Assembly (NCBI RefSeq): GCF_023330665.1
Contig: NZ_CP097127.1
Coordinates: 2,542,001-2,606,000, forward strand
DNA length: 64,000 nt
Direction of reading: 5' to 3'
DNA from: Conexibacter sp. S30A1
GTDB taxonomy: Bacteria; Actinomycetota; Thermoleophilia; Solirubrobacterales; Solirubrobacteraceae
Position numbers and translations under genes: made by a program. This document shows positions 1 to 9,690 of the stretch, in pieces. Each line of letters begins with the position of its first letter. The stretch's first letter is position 1. The notes beneath the pieces were generated by a model. The model worked only from the letters and a program-made list of their open reading frames with translations, was not told the DNA's origin and did not search any database.

Positions 1-1275
1 CTCGGCGACCTGATGATGGTGGTGCTGTTCACCACCGAGCACGTCACCTACGCCTTCCACAGCGGCTCGTTTCAGGCGGCCGTCACGCGCGACTCTGGTC
101 TTCGCCGCGTCGTGGCGCTGGCGATCGCGGGGGCCGTGGGTGGGCCGGCCTGGTTCATCCTGCGTCGCCGCTTCAAGGGGGAGCCGGCGGAGATCGACGA
201 GGCGGTCTGGCACGATGAAGGGCGGCTCTCGTTCCGGCGCTGTTTCAGCTCCTCGGTCGTCTCCGAGTTCGTGATTGGGATGGGGGCGTCGATCGGCCGT
301 GAGGCGGCGCCCAAGCTGCTCGGCGGCGCCGCCGGCTCCTGGCTTTCTGACTTCGGCAAGCTGACTCCCGCCCAGCGGACCCTGATCGTCGCCTGCGGAG
401 GCGGCGCCGGCCTGGCCGCCGTCTACAACGTGCCGCTGGGGGGAGCGCTGTTCACCGCCGAGATCATGATCGGGACCCTGGCGTTGCCGGTCGTGATGCC
501 CGCGCTGGTCTGCTCCGGCATTGCGACGTTCACCGCCTGGATCTACCTGCCCGATCACGCCACCTATCTGCACGTGCCCGTCCACCACGACTCGGCGTCG
601 CTGATCGTCTGGGCGGTGCTCGTCGGCCCGGTGCTGGGCGTCGGCTCGGTGATCTACATCCGGATGATCGCCTGGGTCTCACACCATCGCGCCCGCGGCC
701 GCCTGGCGCTGATTGCGCCACTGCTCGCCTTCACCGCCCTCGGCGTGATCGGGATCGCCTACCCGCAGCTGTTCGGCAACGGCAAGGACATGGCTCACGC
801 CGCGTTCCTCGGTGGTGGCACGATCGCGGTGCTGCTGGCGCTGGCGGCGCTCAAGCCGATCGTCACCTCGCTGTGCCTCTCAAGCGGCGCCAGCGGCGGC
901 CTGTTCACCCCGGTGATGAGCACCGGGGCGGTGCTCGGCGCTGGCCTGGGACTGGCCTGGGGGCATCTGTGGCCCGGGGTGTCCTCCAGCTCCGGCGCGC
1001 TGATCGGCGCCGCCGCCATGATCGGCGCCGCCATGCAGGCTCCGATGGCGGCGATCGTGCTGGTGCTCGAGCTCACCCACAGCGGCTTCGCGGTGGCGGT
1101 GCCGATGATCATCGCGACCGCCTCCGCGACCATCGCGACCCGCCACATCGACGGCTACTCGATCTATACGGGCAGGCTGCCGGAGGCGCCGGACATGCCG
1201 GAGCTGCACCGCCACGATCATCCAGACCCGCGCCCGGGTGAGGCCCACGGCCGGGACGGGCGCGAAGACTTCTGA
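1..1275 (+). CDS. ClC-family chloride channel/antiporter, 5' truncated by window edge
   Basis: Integral membrane ClC-family protein that moves Cl- or exchanges Cl- for H+. The frame is open to base 1, so the first transmembrane helix is missing and the first visible ATG (13) is probably internal. Seen: the selectivity-filter stretch GASIGREAAPK with the gating glutamate, the GGAGLAAVYNVPLGGALF helix typical of the family, and the second filter SSGASGGLFTPVMSTGA. About 10 hydrophobic segments follow, and the C-terminus is short, polar and His/Asp-rich with no CBS domains. A second, clearly different ClC gene lies at 18360. Channel or antiporter mode cannot be decided from this partial sequence. 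The next gene is on the opposite strand. Confidence 0.9.
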   Translation, partial: LGDLMMVVLFTTEHVTYAFHSGSFQAAVTRDSGLRRVVALAIAGAVGGPAWFILRRRFKGEPAEIDEAVWHDEGRLSFRRCFSSSVVSEFVIGMGASIGREAAPKLLGGAAGSWLSDFGKLTPAQRTLIVACGGGAGLAAVYNVPLGGALFTAEIMIGTLALPVVMPALVCSGIATFTAWIYLPDHATYLHVPVHHDSASLIVWAVLVGPVLGVGSVIYIRMIAWVSHHRARGRLALIAPLLAFTALGVIGIAYPQLFGNGKDMAHAAFLGGGTIAVLLALAALKPIVTSLCLSSGASGGLFTPVMSTGAVLGAGLGLAWGHLWPGVSSSSGALIGAAAMIGAAMQAPMAAIVLVLELTHSGFAVAVPMIIATASATIATRHIDGYSIYTGRLPEAPDMPELHRHDHPDPRPGEAHGRDGREDF

Positions 1276-1303
1276 GGCGGTGGCGCGCCTGTCCGCCCTG
1301 AGC

Positions 1304-1657
1304 TCAGTGGCTCGGGTGGTCGGCTCGACCCGGGTAGCTGTCTTCCTCCGAGCCGATGATGCGCATCGTTGAGCGGATCACCAGCCAGAGACAGAACACG
1401 AGCATCGGCACAGCGAAGACCAGCCCGACAACGAGCGAGGAGACCCCTCGCAGCAGCGCCAGCATGCACATCATCGACAGCACCAGCACCAGCACCAGCG
1501 GGCCGGTCGGCCACTGCGTCGACTCCGGCACCAACGTGAAGTCATCCTCCGCCAGCTGGTGGGTCGTCTCCGCGAGCGCGGTCTCAGGGCCTTCGCTGAC
1601 GCTTTCGGTGGTCTCGTTCACTGTGGCTGAACTCTGCGCAAACGCTTGGTGTTGCAT
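1304..1657 (-). CDS. Small two-helix membrane protein, unknown function
   Basis: 117-residue protein that I do not recognise. Residues 1-50 are polar and rich in Ser, Thr and Glu. Two hydrophobic stretches follow, about residues 53-69 and 72-93, then a charged tail ending in His. The frame extends 9 codons further upstream, but the ATG at 1657 is preferred because AAGGAG sits 7 bases before it. The topology (acidic N-terminal domain, helical hairpin, basic RSTMR stretch after helix 2) suggests a small inner-membrane protein. It is convergent with the ClC gene and lies 41 bases downstream of the LysR gene on the same strand, so it may be co-transcribed with it. Confidence 0.6.
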   Translation of the reverse strand: MQHQAFAQSSATVNETTESVSEGPETALAETTHQLAEDDFTLVPESTQWPTGPLVLVLVLSMMCMLALLRGVSSLVVGLVFAVPMLVFCLWLVIRSTMRIIGSEEDSYPGRADHPSH

Positions 1658-1698
1658 TCTGCCGCTCCTTCTCGGGTCGACCACTCAAATCTTACCGT

Positions 1699-2625
1699 CT
1701 ACACGCCTGCGGCACCGGGCGCGACGTTGCGCTCCAACCAGCGCCAGAACGATTCGGCGGTGTCGCTGTGCCGTCGGCCGTATGCGCGCACCGCCCGCAG
1801 CGCCCGCCGGATCTCGACGCCGTCGAGCGGCAGCAGCGCCAGTGTCCCCGCGGTGAGCTCGAGCTCGACGGCCAGCGGCGAGAGCAGCGAGAACCCGCCG
1901 TCGGCTGCCAGCGTGCGCTTGACGCTCTGCACGCTGGCGGTTTCGATGGCCGGCAGCAGGCGAATCCCGTGCGCCGCCAGCTCAGCGTCGATCACCTCCC
2001 TGGTTCCCGAGCCCTCCTCGCGCGCCACGTAGGGCTCCTGCGCCAGGTCCAACGGTGCCACGCGCCCGCGCCGGCACCAGGGATGGCCCGCCGCCACGAC
2101 GACCCCGAGCCGGTCCTGGTGGACCGTCAGGGCGTCAAACCCGTCCAGATTCTCGGCACCCTCGACGAACCCGAGCTCCACCTCGCGCTCACGCAGGCGC
2201 TCGAGCACGCCCGCCGAGTTGACGATCTCCACCTGCGCGCGCGTGTCGGGCTCGCGACGGCGGAAGGCGGCAAGCCAGCCGGGCAAGAGCAGCTCACCGA
2301 TCGTGTAGCTGGCCGCCACGCTGAGCGCGTGCCGGGCCAGCTCGCGGTGGGAGCTGAGCGCCTCCTCGGCCCGCCGCAGCGCGGCCAGTGCCTCCTTGGC
2401 ATCCGGGTAGAGCAGCCGTCCCGCGGCGGTCGGGCGCACGCCGAAGCGGCCACGCTCGAGCAGCACCACGCCGCCACGCCGCTCGAGCCCCTGCAGGCGC
2501 TTGGTCACCGCCGACTGCGTCAGTCCGAGAGCGTCCGCGGCACCGTGCACGCTCGAGCTCTCGACCGCCGCCACGAACGCGATCAGCTCCTCTGACGAGA
2601 GCGGGTTGGCGGTGTTGTTGGCCAT
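1699..2625 (-). CDS. LysR-family transcriptional regulator
   Basis: 308-residue LysR-type regulator, the usual family length. The N-terminal winged helix-turn-helix spans about residues 9-68 (LIAFVAAVESSSVHGAADAL, then LTQSAVTKRLQGLERR as recognition helix). The effector-binding domain starts near residue 95 (SVAASYTIGELLLPGWLAAF) and shows the LysR-substrate features EEGSGTREVIDAEL and ASVQSVKRTLAADGGFSLLSPLAVE. The profile resembles CysB/CbbR-like subgroups that respond to small anions or metabolites. The start at ATG 2625 begins exactly at the HTH; the open frame runs 137 codons further upstream but that part is low-complexity antisense of the neighbour. It is divergent from the SGNH hydrolase with 48 bases between starts, so that gene is its likeliest target. 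Confidence 0.88.
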   Translation of the reverse strand: MANNTANPLSSEELIAFVAAVESSSVHGAADALGLTQSAVTKRLQGLERRGGVVLLERGRFGVRPTAAGRLLYPDAKEALAALRRAEEALSSHRELARHALSVAASYTIGELLLPGWLAAFRRREPDTRAQVEIVNSAGVLERLREREVELGFVEGAENLDGFDALTVHQDRLGVVVAAGHPWCRRGRVAPLDLAQEPYVAREEGSGTREVIDAELAAHGIRLLPAIETASVQSVKRTLAADGGFSLLSPLAVELELTAGTLALLPLDGVEIRRALRAVRAYGRRHSDTAESFWRWLERNVAPGAAGV

Positions 2626-2661
2626 CGCGGGGCATTCTCGCCGATCGCGCGAGGCCGCCGC

Positions 2662-2676
2662 TACGCTGCCCCCGTG
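2662..2676 (+). promoter_or_regulatory. Probable -10 box of a leaderless SGNH hydrolase transcript
   Basis: TACGCT at 2662-2667 fits TANNNT and lies 6 bases before the GTG start at 2674, with no Shine-Dalgarno sequence between. This is the arrangement of leaderless mRNAs in actinobacteria. No clear -35 was seen. Confidence 0.4.
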
Positions 2677-3414
2677 ACGCCTCCACGAGCACACGACCCC
2701 GGCGCCTGCCGCCTCGGCGTGCTGGCCTTCGGCGACTCGATCACCAACGGCGGCGGCGAGCTGCAGTGGGGCGTGGCCCTGCAGTCCTGGGCGCTGTGGA
2801 CGGCTCGCGGCCTGGGCGTCCCCTACAGCCCCTACGCCGTCGACGGGGCAGTCGCGGCCGATGTCCTGCGCGCGCAGATCCCGCTGTTCGAGCGCGTCAC
2901 CGACCGCTCGGCGCGCTACCTGCTTGGCTGCCTCCACATCGGCACAAACGACGTGCGTCACCCCAGCTTTGACCCCGACGCGCTCGCTCACGACCACGCC
3001 AGCGCGCTGGCGTTTTTGGCGCAGCGTTGCGATCACCTGCTGACGGCGACGCTGCCGCTCGATCTCGGCCGGCCCCGTAACCCCACTCTGGTGCAGGCCG
3101 CCAACCGGGCGATCACAGACTCAGCCGCCCGGCACTGCGCGTACGTGCTCGACCTGGAGCGCTTCGGTGGCCGTCAGCTGATGATGGCCGACCACGTTCA
3201 CCCCACCGCGCTCGGCCAGGTCAGGATCGCCGAACTCGCTCTGGACCTGCTGCACGCGCAGGCCGGCCTGGCAGTGCGCGTACGCCCCAGCGCGCTGATC
3301 AGCTACCGCACCACCCGCCGCGGTCGGCTGCGCGGCGATCTCACCTACGCCTACCGTCACGCCAAGCAGGACCTGCGCCTGCTCGCGGCCGCCAGGCTCG
3401 CTGTTCGCCGCTAG
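2674..3414 (+). CDS. SGNH/GDSL-family hydrolase (esterase/lipase fold)
   Basis: 246-residue cytoplasmic SGNH hydrolase. Block I is FGDSITNGG near residue 20 with the catalytic Ser, block III is IGTNDVRH (oxyanion Asn) near residue 90, and block V is ADHVHPTALGQ with the catalytic Asp and His near residue 172. No signal peptide is visible, which argues against a secreted lipase. The C-terminal 40 residues are Arg-rich and lie outside the fold. Members act on acetylated sugars, acyl-CoA or lysophospholipids; substrate is not predictable here. It starts with GTG and is divergent from the LysR gene. Confidence 0.85.
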   Translation: MTPPRAHDPGACRLGVLAFGDSITNGGGELQWGVALQSWALWTARGLGVPYSPYAVDGAVAADVLRAQIPLFERVTDRSARYLLGCLHIGTNDVRHPSFDPDALAHDHASALAFLAQRCDHLLTATLPLDLGRPRNPTLVQAANRAITDSAARHCAYVLDLERFGGRQLMMADHVHPTALGQVRIAELALDLLHAQAGLAVRVRPSALISYRTTRRGRLRGDLTYAYRHAKQDLRLLAAARLAVRR

Positions 3415-3420
3415 GCCCGC

Positions 3421-3447
3421 GGCGCCCGGCCCGCTGGCTCGGGCGCC
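3421..3447. terminator. GC-rich hairpin between convergent genes
   Basis: Perfect 8-bp inverted repeat GGCGCCCG / CGGGCGCC with an 11-base loop. It sits between the convergent ends of the SGNH hydrolase (3414) and malQ (3460). There is no T tract, so it could act as a bidirectional terminator only in the GC-stem sense common in actinobacteria. Confidence 0.45.
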
Positions 3448-3459
3448 TCGCCGCAGCGC

Positions 3460-4704
3460 TCAGACCCGACCCGCCACCAGCGTCGCGTCGCGCAGCCGGG
3501 CCGCCAGCGCCCCGTCAAGCGCCCCCGGCTCGAGCCGCCAGCGCCAGTTGCCGCCCTGCTTGCCGGGGTTGTTCATGCGTGCGCGAGAGCCGAGCCCCAG
3601 CACGTCCTGAGCCTGCACGATCGAGACCGCCGCGCGCGATGACAAACACAACCGCACCAGCCGCCACCAGGGCTCTGCCTCATCGATCCCCGCGGCCGCG
3701 CAGGCCAGCGCCACCCGCTGCCGGGTCGCCTCCGTCGCGTTCTGATACCAGCCGGCGGCCGTGTCGTGGTCGTGGGTGCCGATGTAGACGAAGCGCTCGC
3801 GGGCGTGGTTGGCGGGCGCGTGCGGGCTGGACGCCTCCGCCCGGGCGCCGCCGAAGCCGAACTGCAGGACCAGCATGCCGGGCAGCGCGAGGCGGTCGCG
3901 CAGCGCCTCCACGGCCGGTGTGATCGCCCCCAGGTCCTCGGCCACCAGTGGCAGCGCCGGCCCCAGCGCGCCCGTGAAGGCCTCGAACAGAGCCTCGCCG
4001 GGGCCACGGTGCCAGCGGCCGAAGCGGGCGTCGGGCGCGCCTGCCGGAACCCCCCAGTAGGAGACGAAGCCGCGGAAGTGGTCGAGCCGGACGGCGTCAA
4101 AGAGCTCGAGGTTGCGCCGCAGGCGCGCCACCCACCAGGCGTAGCCGGAGGCGCGCAGAGCCGGCCAGTGGTAGACCGGATTGCCCCACAGTTGCCCGAG
4201 CGCGCTGTAGTCATCGGGTGGCGCGCCCGCCAGCAGCGCGTCGTTGAACAGCTCCGCGTGGGCGCGGTGATCGACGCTGCCGGGGGCGACGTAGATCGCG
4301 ATGTCGCCCAGCACGCGCACGCCCCGCTCGGCGGCGTAGGCGCGCAGCGCGCGCCACTCGCGCTCGAAGCGCACCTGGTCGGCGTAGAGCTCGCTGCGCC
4401 GACCAGGGCCGAGCGTCGCCCAGTCCTCGATCCAGTAGGCCTCGCGCTCGCGCAGCTCGGTCAGCTCGCTGGCGCGCACACGCGCGCGCGGCGCCGCCAG
4501 AAGGCCGCGCCAGCCCGCGAACGCGGAGGCCGCCTTGTAGGGTGAGTGGAAGCGGTCGGGCGGTGAGATCGGCAGCACCTGCCACCAGCTCTGGCCCGCC
4601 TCAGCCAGCCAGTCGACGAAGCGGTAGGCGTCGCGGCCGAGCGTTCCACCGGGCAGCGAGGTGATGTGCAGCAGCACCCCGCTTGAGCGTTCGAGCAGTT
4701 TCAC
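3460..4704 (-). CDS. malQ: 4-alpha-glucanotransferase (amylomaltase, GH77), compact form
   Basis: Transfers alpha-1,4-glucan segments between maltodextrins, recycling short oligosaccharides in the cytosol. GH77 hallmarks: SSGVLLHITSLPGG at the N-terminus, GQLWGNPVYHW, nucleophile in VRLDHFRGF, acid/base in LVAEDLGAITP, and third carboxylate in YIGTHDHDT. The protein is 414 residues, against about 500 in Thermus or plant enzymes. The missing part seems to be the helical subdomain between LLAAPRARV and the WGNP region, while all catalytic residues are kept. It starts with GTG at 4704, divergent from glgE, and is the only minus-strand gene of the glucan block. Confidence 0.93.
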   Translation of the reverse strand: MKLLERSSGVLLHITSLPGGTLGRDAYRFVDWLAEAGQSWWQVLPISPPDRFHSPYKAASAFAGWRGLLAAPRARVRASELTELREREAYWIEDWATLGPGRRSELYADQVRFEREWRALRAYAAERGVRVLGDIAIYVAPGSVDHRAHAELFNDALLAGAPPDDYSALGQLWGNPVYHWPALRASGYAWWVARLRRNLELFDAVRLDHFRGFVSYWGVPAGAPDARFGRWHRGPGEALFEAFTGALGPALPLVAEDLGAITPAVEALRDRLALPGMLVLQFGFGGARAEASSPHAPANHARERFVYIGTHDHDTAAGWYQNATEATRQRVALACAAAGIDEAEPWWRLVRLCLSSRAAVSIVQAQDVLGLGSRARMNNPGKQGGNWRWRLEPGALDGALAARLRDATLVAGRV

Positions 4705-4752
4705 TTGAGCCAGGGGTTTTACACGCTTGCAGACCGGGTTTACTTACAGGTC
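4705..4752. promoter_or_regulatory. Divergent malQ/glgE intergenic promoter region
   Basis: Only 48 bases separate the malQ start and the preferred glgE start, so both glucan transcription units must start within or close to this stretch. AT-rich pieces TTTTAC and TTTACT are the only promoter-like sequences; no confident -35/-10 pair was found. A TTG at 4705 would extend GlgE by 16 residues but has no ribosome-binding site. Confidence 0.4.
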
Positions 4753-6672
4753 ATGGCCAAGCGCGCACCCAGCCGGATCATCCTGCAGTATCCGAGCCCC
4801 GCGGTGGATGGTGGTCGCTACGCGGTCAAGCGCTGTGTTGGGGATCGCATCGATGTCTCCGTCGACGTTTTTCGCGATGGCCACGACCTGCTCGGCGCCG
4901 CCGTGCGCCTGCGGCGGGCCTCGGCCGTCGCAGGCGAGAGCGACGCCTGGCGTGAGCAGCCGCTTAAAGCCCTCGACGCCGCCTATGCGGGTGTGCGCTG
5001 GGGCGGCACGCTCTCACTCGATGAGGTTGGGGACTGGGAGTATGAGCTGATCGGGTGGGTTGACCGCTTCGGCACCTGGCGTGATGAGCTGGCGCGCAAG
5101 CTCGCCGCCGGGCAGCGGGATCTGGCCGGCGAGCTCTCCGAGGGGCGCGTGCTGCTCGAGCGGATCCGCAAGCGCGCCCAGGGCGACCCACAGGCGCGCG
5201 CAGTGCTGGACGCCGCGCTCGAGCGCATCGACTCAGACCCGCAGGCGGCGCTGGATGCCGAGCTGCACGCGGTTGCCGACCGCCACCAGCAGCGCGACGA
5301 GCTGACCACGCTGGGCCCGCTGCCGGTCCGGGTAGACCGGCAGCGGGGCTGTTTCGGCGCCTGGTACGAGCTGTTCCCGCGCTCCTGGGGCGGGTTCGCC
5401 GGCGTGCAGGCGCAGCTGCCACAGCTGGCGCAGCTCGGCTTTGACGTGCTCTACATGCCGCCGATCCACCCGATCGGCCACACCAACCGCAAGGGTCCCG
5501 ACAACGCGCTGGTGGCCGGCTCGCACGACCCCGGCTCGCCGTATGCGATCGGTGACGAGAGCGGCGGCCACGACGCGATCCACGCCGAGCTCGGCAGCGA
5601 GCAGGACCTGCGAGCGCTGACGGCTGCGGCGGCGGCGCTCGGGATCGACGTGGCGCTCGATCTGGCGCTCAACTGCTCACCCGATCATCCCTGGCTGGTG
5701 GCACACCCCGAGTGGTTTCAGCACCGCCCGGACGGCACGCTCAAGTACGCCGAGAACCCGCCCAAGCGCTACCAGGACATCTACAACTTCAACTGGGACA
5801 GCGAGGACTGGCGCGGGCTGTGGCAGGCGTTGCTGGAGGTCGTCCTGCACTGGGTGGACTGCGGCGTCAAGATCTTTCGTGTCGATAACCCGCACACCAA
5901 GCCGGTGCCGTTCTGGGAGTGGCTGATCGCCGAGGTCCACGCGCGCGACCAGGACGTCATCTTCCTCGCGGAGGCGTTCACGCGCCGGGCGATGATGCGC
6001 CACCTGGCGAAGGTCGGCTTCACCCAGTCCTACACCTACTTCACCTGGAAGAACTCCCGCCACGAGCTGACCGAGTACGTTTCCGAGCTTGCTTACGGCG
6101 AGGAGCGCGAGTACCTGCGTCCCAACTTCTTTGCCAACACGCCCGACATTCTGCACGCCTACCTGCAGCAGGGCGGGCCGCCCGCGTTCGTCGCGCGACT
6201 CGTGCTGGCGGCGACGCTCGGCCCGAGCTACGGGATCTACTCGGGCTTTGAGAACTTCGAGAACACGCCGCTGCACGAGGGCTCGGAGGAGTACCTGGGC
6301 TCGGAGAAGTACGAGCGCAAGACGCGCTCGTTGGACGGGCCGCTGCTGCCGCTGATCGAGCGCGTCAACCACGCGCGCCGCGCGCACCCGGCGCTTGCAC
6401 AGCTGACGAACGTGACGTTTCTCGCGACCGCCAATGAGGCGCTGATCGCCTACCTCAAGCGCGCCGGTCAGGACACCGTGATCACCGTCGTGAACCTCGA
6501 CCCGCACCGCTCGCAGGAGGGGCTCGTCACCGTCGGCGGTCAGCTTGGGCTGCCCGACGCCTTCACCGTGCACGACCTGCTGGCCGACGCGGACTACCGC
6601 TGGCGGGTGGGCGGAAACTACGTGCACCTGGGGCCCGGGGACGCTCACCTGGCCTGGGTGGCGGTGGCCTGA
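4753..6672 (+). CDS. glgE: Maltose-1-phosphate maltosyltransferase GlgE (GH13_3)
   Basis: Extends alpha-1,4-glucan using alpha-maltose-1-phosphate, the committing step of the GlgE pathway. N-terminal beta domain with [18 protein letters not shown], a helical insert at about residues 90-180, then the GH13 barrel beginning near [11 protein letters not shown]. Catalytic residues: nucleophile D378 in [10 protein letters not shown], acid E407 in [11 protein letters not shown] and D465 in ANTPDILH; the D-to-E spacing of 29 equals that of Streptomyces GlgE. Length 639 fits the family (about 660). ATG 4753 is chosen because the alignable N-terminus begins just after it. The stop overlaps the treS ATG by one base, indicating translational coupling. 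Confidence 0.97.
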   Translation: MAKRAPSRIILQYPSPAVDGGRYAVKRCVGDRIDVSVDVFRDGHDLLGAAVRLRRASAVAGESDAWREQPLKALDAAYAGVRWGGTLSLDEVGDWEYELIGWVDRFGTWRDELARKLAAGQRDLAGELSEGRVLLERIRKRAQGDPQARAVLDAALERIDSDPQAALDAELHAVADRHQQRDELTTLGPLPVRVDRQRGCFGAWYELFPRSWGGFAGVQAQLPQLAQLGFDVLYMPPIHPIGHTNRKGPDNALVAGSHDPGSPYAIGDESGGHDAIHAELGSEQDLRALTAAAAALGIDVALDLALNCSPDHPWLVAHPEWFQHRPDGTLKYAENPPKRYQDIYNFNWDSEDWRGLWQALLEVVLHWVDCGVKIFRVDNPHTKPVPFWEWLIAEVHARDQDVIFLAEAFTRRAMMRHLAKVGFTQSYTYFTWKNSRHELTEYVSELAYGEEREYLRPNFFANTPDILHAYLQQGGPPAFVARLVLAATLGPSYGIYSGFENFENTPLHEGSEEYLGSEKYERKTRSLDGPLLPLIERVNHARRAHPALAQLTNVTFLATANEALIAYLKRAGQDTVITVVNLDPHRSQEGLVTVGGQLGLPDAFTVHDLLADADYRWRVGGNYVHLGPGDAHLAWVAVA

Positions 6673-8381
6673 TGCCGGGTGCGCCCGTTGGCCCCACCCC
6701 CGGTCGTGCCCAGACCAGCCAGTGGTTTCAGGCGGACCCGCTGTGGTTCAAGCAGGCGATCTTCTACGAGGTCCACATCCGCGGCTTCTACGACTCAGAC
6801 GGTGACGGCTCCGGTGACTTCCGCGGCCTGAAGGAGAAGCTCGACTACCTCGAGTGGCTCGGGATCGACTGCATCTGGCTCTTGCCCTTCTACGCCTCGC
6901 CGTTGCGCGACGGGGGCTATGACATCTCCGACTTCTACGCGGTCCACCCGGACTACGGGACCGTCGAGGATGTGAGGGCACTGGTGGACGCGGCGCACGC
7001 GCGCCAGATCCGCGTGATCGCGGACCTGGTGATGAACCACACCTCCTCCGAGCACCCCTGGTTTCAGGAGTCGCGCTCGAGCCCTGAGAGCCCCAAGCGC
7101 GACTGGTATGTGTGGTCTGACAGCCCCGAGCGCTACCAGGACGCGCGCATCATCTTCATCGACACCGAGACGTCGAACTGGACCTACGACCCGGTCGCCG
7201 GCCAGTACTACTGGCACCGCTTCTTCTCCCACCAGCCGGACCTCAACTACGACAACCCCGAGGTTCAGGAGGCGATGCTCGACGTGCTGCGCTTCTGGCT
7301 GGAGCTCGGGCTCGACGGCTTCCGCCTCGACGCCGTCCCCTACCTGTATGAGCGGGAGGGCACGATCTGCGAGAACCTGCCCGAGACCCACGCCTACCTC
7401 AAGCGGGTCAGGCGAGAGATCGACGAGCGCTTCCCCGACCGGGTGCTCCTGGCGGAGGCCAACCAGTGGCCGCAGGACGTGGTCCAGTACTTCGGCGCAG
7501 GTGACGAGTGTCACATGGCCTTCCACTTCCCGGTCATGCCGCGCATGTTCATGGCCCTGCGCCGCGAGCAGGCCACGCCGATCTACGAGGTCCTCGAGAA
7601 CACCCCGGCGATCCCGGAGAGCTGCCAGTGGGGGCTCTTCTTGCGCAACCACGACGAGCTGACGCTCGAGATGGTCACCGACGAGGAGCGCGACTACATG
7701 TATGCCGAGTACGCCAAGGATCCGCGTATGAAGCTCAACCTCGGGATCCGCCGGCGCTTGGCGCCACTGCTGGAGGGCGGTCGTGGCGAGATCGAGCTGC
7801 TCACCGCCATCCTGTTCGCGCTGCCCGGCTCACCGGTGCTCTACTACGGCGATGAGATCGCGATGGGCGACAACGTCTTCCTGGGTGATCGTGACGGCGT
7901 GCGCACGCCGATGCAGTGGAGCGTCGACCGCAACGGCGGCTTCTCCCGGGCCGACTTCGCGCAGCTCTACTGCCCGCCGTTGATGGACCCCGTCTACGGC
8001 TACCAAGCCGTCAACGTCGAGGCGGCGCTGCGCACCCCGACCTCGCTGCTGCGCTGGGTGCACCGCTTCATCGAGCTGCGCAAGCTGCACGCGGTGTTCG
8101 GCTCGGGCAGCTACGAGCCGATCCACAGCTCGAACCCGAGGATCTTCGCGCTGATCCGCCGCCTCGACGAGGAGGTTGTGCTCTGCGTGCACAACCTGTC
8201 GCGTTCCGCCCAGGCGGTCGAGCTCGATCTCTCCGCCTTTGAGGGACGCCACCCGGTCGAGCTGTTCGGCGACTCGCGCTTTCCGCCCATCGGGCAGCTA
8301 CCGTACCTGCTCACGTTCCAGCCGCGGGGCTACTACTGGTTTTCCCTGGTCGACGAGCGAAAGGATCCTGCAGGTGACTGA
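6672..8381 (+). CDS. treS: Trehalose synthase TreS (GH13_16)
   Basis: Isomerises trehalose and maltose by intramolecular glucosyl transfer; in the GlgE pathway it supplies maltose to the kinase. 569 residues: [18 protein letters not shown] opening, [18 protein letters not shown] (region I), nucleophile in [12 protein letters not shown], acid in LLAEANQWP, third carboxylate in [31 protein letters not shown] and VRTPMQW are typical of TreS. There is no fused maltokinase domain at the C-terminus; the kinase is the next gene, overlapping by 8 bases. The 20 residues before [12 protein letters not shown] are an unconserved leader. Confidence 0.97.
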   Translation: MPGAPVGPTPGRAQTSQWFQADPLWFKQAIFYEVHIRGFYDSDGDGSGDFRGLKEKLDYLEWLGIDCIWLLPFYASPLRDGGYDISDFYAVHPDYGTVEDVRALVDAAHARQIRVIADLVMNHTSSEHPWFQESRSSPESPKRDWYVWSDSPERYQDARIIFIDTETSNWTYDPVAGQYYWHRFFSHQPDLNYDNPEVQEAMLDVLRFWLELGLDGFRLDAVPYLYEREGTICENLPETHAYLKRVRREIDERFPDRVLLAEANQWPQDVVQYFGAGDECHMAFHFPVMPRMFMALRREQATPIYEVLENTPAIPESCQWGLFLRNHDELTLEMVTDEERDYMYAEYAKDPRMKLNLGIRRRLAPLLEGGRGEIELLTAILFALPGSPVLYYGDEIAMGDNVFLGDRDGVRTPMQWSVDRNGGFSRADFAQLYCPPLMDPVYGYQAVNVEAALRTPTSLLRWVHRFIELRKLHAVFGSGSYEPIHSSNPRIFALIRRLDEEVVLCVHNLSRSAQAVELDLSAFEGRHPVELFGDSRFPPIGQLPYLLTFQPRGYYWFSLVDERKDPAGD

Positions 8382-9690
8382 GCAGCTGCGCGACTGGCTG
8401 CGGGAGCAGCGCTGGTTTGCCGCCAAGGACCAGAGCCTCAGCGGGGTTGAAGCGGTCGAGCAGGCGCAGCTTGCGCCCGGCGTGACGCTCGCGCTCGTGC
8501 AGGCGCAGCTGGCCGGCGCCGCCCACGAGCTCTACCAACTGCTGTTGGACACCGACCGTGGTGTCGATGGCTTTGACGTGCTCGCGCAGCCGGCCTGTGC
8601 GCATGCGCTGTTGGCCGCGATCGAGTCAGGCGGTGAGCTTCAGGGCCGCCATGGGCGCTTCTTCTTCCGGCGGGCCCGGGGTGAGGGCGCGGTCGCCTCC
8701 GTCGGGCCGGATGAGCCGGTGCGGCCGATGGGCGCCGAGCAATCCAACAGCTCAGTCGTGTTCGGGGAGCGGCTCGCGCTGAAGGTCTACCGCAGGCTCG
8801 AGCCGGGTATCAACCCGGAGCTTGAGATGCTGCGCTTCCTCACCGCCCACGGCTACCCGAACATCGCGCCGCTGCACGGCTGGTTCGAGTACGAGGGTGA
8901 GGCGCTGGCGGCGACGCTCGGGGTCACGCAGCGCTACCTGGTTGGTGGCACCGACGGCTGGCAGCTGGCGCTGGAGCAGATTCCGCGCCAGCCGGCGCGC
9001 TTCCTGGCCCACCTGGGCGCGCTGGGCGAGGCGACCGCACGGCTGCACACGGTGCTCGCAAGCGACGCGGAAGACCCGGCCTTCTCGCCCAGGGACCCGA
9101 GCAGCGAGTTTTTGAACATTCTGCGTGCGACGCTCGACGATCAGCTAGAGCGGCTCTTCGGCCACCTGCCGGAGGACCCGAGCCTGGCGCCACTGGCAGG
9201 GCTCGAGCAGGGTGTCAGGCAGTGCATCAGGATTCCCAACCAGGGACCGATCGGCGGTAAGAGCATCCGCATCCACGGCGATTACCACCTCGGCCAGACG
9301 CTGCACACGCAGGAGGGCTGGACGCTGCTCGACTTCGAGGGCGAACCCGCACGGCCGCTGAACGGCCGCCGCCAGAAGCGCTCGCCGCTGCGCGACGTGG
9401 CCGGCATGCTGCGATCCTTCTCCTACGCAAACTGGGCGGTGAAGCTCAAGCTCGGCCTCGAGCCGCCCGCCGACTTCGAGGTCAGCGCGCGCTCAGCCTT
9501 CCTGGAGGCCTACCTCGATTCGGTCGACCGGACGCTTCTGCCGACAAGCCAACAGCACACGCTCAACCTGCTCGCCACCTTCGAGCTGGAGAAGGCCTTA
9601 TATGAGCTGCAGTACGAGCTCGCAAACCGGCCGGACTGGGTCGCGATCCCGGTGGCTGGGATCCTGCGTCTGGTGCAGGAGTCGATGTGA
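8374..9690 (+). CDS. mak: Maltokinase
   Basis: Phosphorylates maltose at C1 with ATP, giving the maltose-1-phosphate used by GlgE. 438 residues with an APH-like kinase fold: an N-terminal cap starting [38 protein letters not shown] (ATP site Lys), the catalytic loop [11 protein letters not shown] and the metal-binding [12 protein letters not shown]. The frame is open farther upstream, but GTG 8374 with AAGGA 8 bases before it gives the family N-terminus and lies inside the end of treS. It overlaps the glgB start by 4 bases. Confidence 0.95.
   Translation: MTEQLRDWLREQRWFAAKDQSLSGVEAVEQAQLAPGVTLALVQAQLAGAAHELYQLLLDTDRGVDGFDVLAQPACAHALLAAIESGGELQGRHGRFFFRRARGEGAVASVGPDEPVRPMGAEQSNSSVVFGERLALKVYRRLEPGINPELEMLRFLTAHGYPNIAPLHGWFEYEGEALAATLGVTQRYLVGGTDGWQLALEQIPRQPARFLAHLGALGEATARLHTVLASDAEDPAFSPRDPSSEFLNILRATLDDQLERLFGHLPEDPSLAPLAGLEQGVRQCIRIPNQGPIGGKSIRIHGDYHLGQTLHTQEGWTLLDFEGEPARPLNGRRQKRSPLRDVAGMLRSFSYANWAVKLKLGLEPPADFEVSARSAFLEAYLDSVDRTLLPTSQQHTLNLLATFELEKALYELQYELANRPDWVAIPVAGILRLVQESM

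Noticed and set aside
4705..4752. TTG at 4705 as the glgE start
   Set aside because: No ribosome-binding site, and the added 16 residues do not fit known GlgE N-termini; ATG 4753 is preferred.
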